Shown: piece after piece, positions 45,974 through 47,564 of the stretch | Position numbering within the stretch: position 1 is the stretch's first letter | Layout of the letters: each line of letters starts with the position of its first letter | Assembly (NCBI GenBank): GCA_913020765.1 | Contig: CAJWAO010000008.1 | Coordinates: 1-47,564 of the forward strand | DNA: 47,564 nucleotides | Direction of reading: 5' to 3' | Source of the DNA: an uncultured Flavobacteriales bacterium | Lineage (GTDB): Bacteria; Bacteroidota; Bacteroidia; Flavobacteriales_D; Crocinitomicaceae | Notes under the pieces: model-generated | Databases searched by the model: none | What the model was told of the DNA's origin: nothing | Seen by the model: only the letters and a program-made list of their open reading frames with translations | Translations under genes and position numbers: made by a program

Positions 45974-46724
45974 AGACCCAGTTTGTATCATCTGACAATT
46001 CCTCATCGTAAACGTAACCATCAATAGATGCCACTTTGAGGTCTCCTAATTCTTGAATGTTGTTTTGAATTATATAACGCGCCATAGTTCCTCTAGCCCT
46101 TTTGGCATACATCATTATGGTTTTCAGCTTACCATTTTTAAAATCCTTAAAGACTGGAGTTACAATCAAATTCTCAATTGATTTGAAATTTAGGACTTTA
46201 GAATATTCTACAGAGGCAAGATTTATAATTACATCGTTTACATGAAGTTCAGAAGTAAATGATTCCATTAAACTCTCCTTCCAATATTCATATAGATTGT
46301 TACTCGATGAATCCACCTTCAGCCTTGTTCCCATTTCAAGTCGATAAGGAGAAATCCCATCTAAAGGCTTTAAAACACCGTATAATCCCGAAAGAATACG
46401 GAGCGACTCTTGAGCCTTGATCCATTCAGATTTTGAAAATGATTCCGCATCTAATCCTTTATAAACCTCGCCAGTAAATGCTAAGGCTGGCTGAATAACA
46501 TCTGAGCTTTCAGCCAAAGGTTTCCAATTTTGATAGCGCGACCAATTCAAATCTGCCAACGCAGGTGATATTGACATTAGTGACGAAAGCTCCTTAGGTG
46601 TGTACTTTTTCAGAAGCTCAACCAACTTTATTGTTTGTTTTTCAAGGACTGGCTCTGTAGGTTTACCATAGGAAATGGGTTCCTTGGATATAGATTTTGC
46701 GGGAGATAAAAGGATTTTGAACAT
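45963..46724 (-). CDS. yaaA: Peroxide stress protein YaaA
   Basis: LLSPAKSI, ALAFTGEVYKGLDAESF, LRILSGLYGVLKPLDGISPYRLEMG, KRARGTMARYII. Confidence 0.95.
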   Translation of the reverse strand: MFKILLSPAKSISKEPISYGKPTEPVLEKQTIKLVELLKKYTPKELSSLMSISPALADLNWSRYQNWKPLAESSDVIQPALAFTGEVYKGLDAESFSKSEWIKAQESLRILSGLYGVLKPLDGISPYRLEMGTRLKVDSSSNNLYEYWKESLMESFTSELHVNDVIINLASVEYSKVLNFKSIENLIVTPVFKDFKNGKLKTIMMYAKRARGTMARYIIQNNIQELGDLKVASIDGYVYDEELSDDTNWVFTR

Positions 46725-46778
46725 TTGAAAAATTTATCATCAACAAGATAATTAATTTCTATCTGAACAAAAAAAGAA

Positions 46779-47564
46779 TTATAACTTTCCTGATCGAATT
46801 TTAATTCCACCAAATAAGGTTCTAGGCTGCGCTGGTCCATAAATGAAATTGCTGTCTCGATTCTTACCTATGTCAAAGTAGTCCTGATAGGCATTAAATA
46901 TATTTTTTACACCCGCAAACCATTCTATAATCATTTTAGACTTTTTCACCTCCAAGGCATAGCTTAACCTGAAGCTTAAATTCGAAAATGAATCAACATT
47001 TACGATCTCATCTGTGATTTGATTGGTTGCCCCAGCAAAATGGGGAACGAGCATCCTACCTGTATACACATAATTGAGATTCATCCCAAAAAATTTATTT
47101 GGACTTAGGGTAAGCACTGCAAAACCGTAATGATTAGGTGTGCGAATAAATCTTTTGATCGGTGCAACCCCATCGATGTATTCAACTGGATTTTGAAACT
47201 CATTTTTTTGAATTGTATAACCTGATTCAAATTGAACTTTTCTGTTATAATTGCTTCTGAGCTCAAAAGTCAGTCCCTGAACTGTGGCTCCTTGTCCATT
47301 TTGTTTTTCAAATAAAAGTCCAAAAGAATCAAACCCATTAGGTTGTAAAAAGAAAGCATCCTCCAGACTTGTATGAAAAGCTTCAAAGGTGAAACCCATG
47401 ATGAATTTATTAAAAGGCTTATCATAATTTACAGAGGCACTCCAGCTTTCGGAACGTTCCTCAACTAAATCAGGTGAAAGCGTTACACGAGATATACCGC
47501 CTCCCGCAAAAGCAATATGAAGATCTGTATCAAAAGCCTGCGGAGCTCTAAATCCTGTTCCATA
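46779..47564 (-). CDS. TonB-dependent receptor, C-terminal part (runs off the window)
   Basis: Frame open to the window edge: YGTGFRAPQAFDTDLHIAFAGGGISRVTLSPDLVEERSES...; the ATG at 47399 in the ORF track is internal. Confidence 0.88.
   Translation of the reverse strand, partial: YGTGFRAPQAFDTDLHIAFAGGGISRVTLSPDLVEERSESWSASVNYDKPFNKFIMGFTFEAFHTSLEDAFFLQPNGFDSFGLLFEKQNGQGATVQGLTFELRSNYNRKVQFESGYTIQKNEFQNPVEYIDGVAPIKRFIRTPNHYGFAVLTLSPNKFFGMNLNYVYTGRMLVPHFAGATNQITDEIVNVDSFSNLSFRLSYALEVKKSKMIIEWFAGVKNIFNAYQDYFDIGKNRDSNFIYGPAQPRTLFGGIKIRSGKL

Noticed and set aside
1-47564. Mobile elements, CRISPR arrays, tRNA/rRNA genes, phage or defence systems
   Set aside because: No transposase/integrase ORFs, no regularly spaced repeats, no recognisable tRNA or rRNA sequence by inspection; a dedicated tRNA/CRISPR scan was not possible.

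Overview
This 47.6 kb window looks like a gene-dense Bacteroidota (Flavobacteriales-like) chromosome segment. Supporting signs are T9SS C-terminal sorting domains, TAnnTTTG promoter boxes, a TonB-receptor fold and DUF-family content. No phage, transposon, CRISPR, rRNA or tRNA was recognised. Most genes are housekeeping: long-form GAPDH, alpha-oxoamine synthase, CutC, fused E1 alpha/beta dehydrogenase, SppA, M1 peptidase, PNPase, rpsO, MurQ, NlpC/P60, paired M16 peptidases, dnaX, MenE-like ligase, J-domain protein, Nth, DnaB, Rho, Mpl, ApbE and YaaA. The most interesting system is a cobalamin-riboswitch-led operon (about 16.53-21.78 kb). It encodes a T9SS-sorted DUF4465-like protein, a BtuB-like TonB receptor, a BtuG-like YncE beta-propeller lipoprotein with a surface-export-like signal, and a second T9SS-sorted protein. 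This is a candidate T9SS-assisted corrinoid capture apparatus. Other strong signals are a -1 frameshift/slippage site (A10) in dnaX that would separate gamma from tau, a cupredoxin domain apparently nested inside a repeat domain, an active/inactive M16 pair with a C-terminal extension, an Nth lacking its Fe-S cysteines, a Rho whose N-terminus is disordered, start codons abutting -7 boxes, and several well-formed terminators and leader hairpins.
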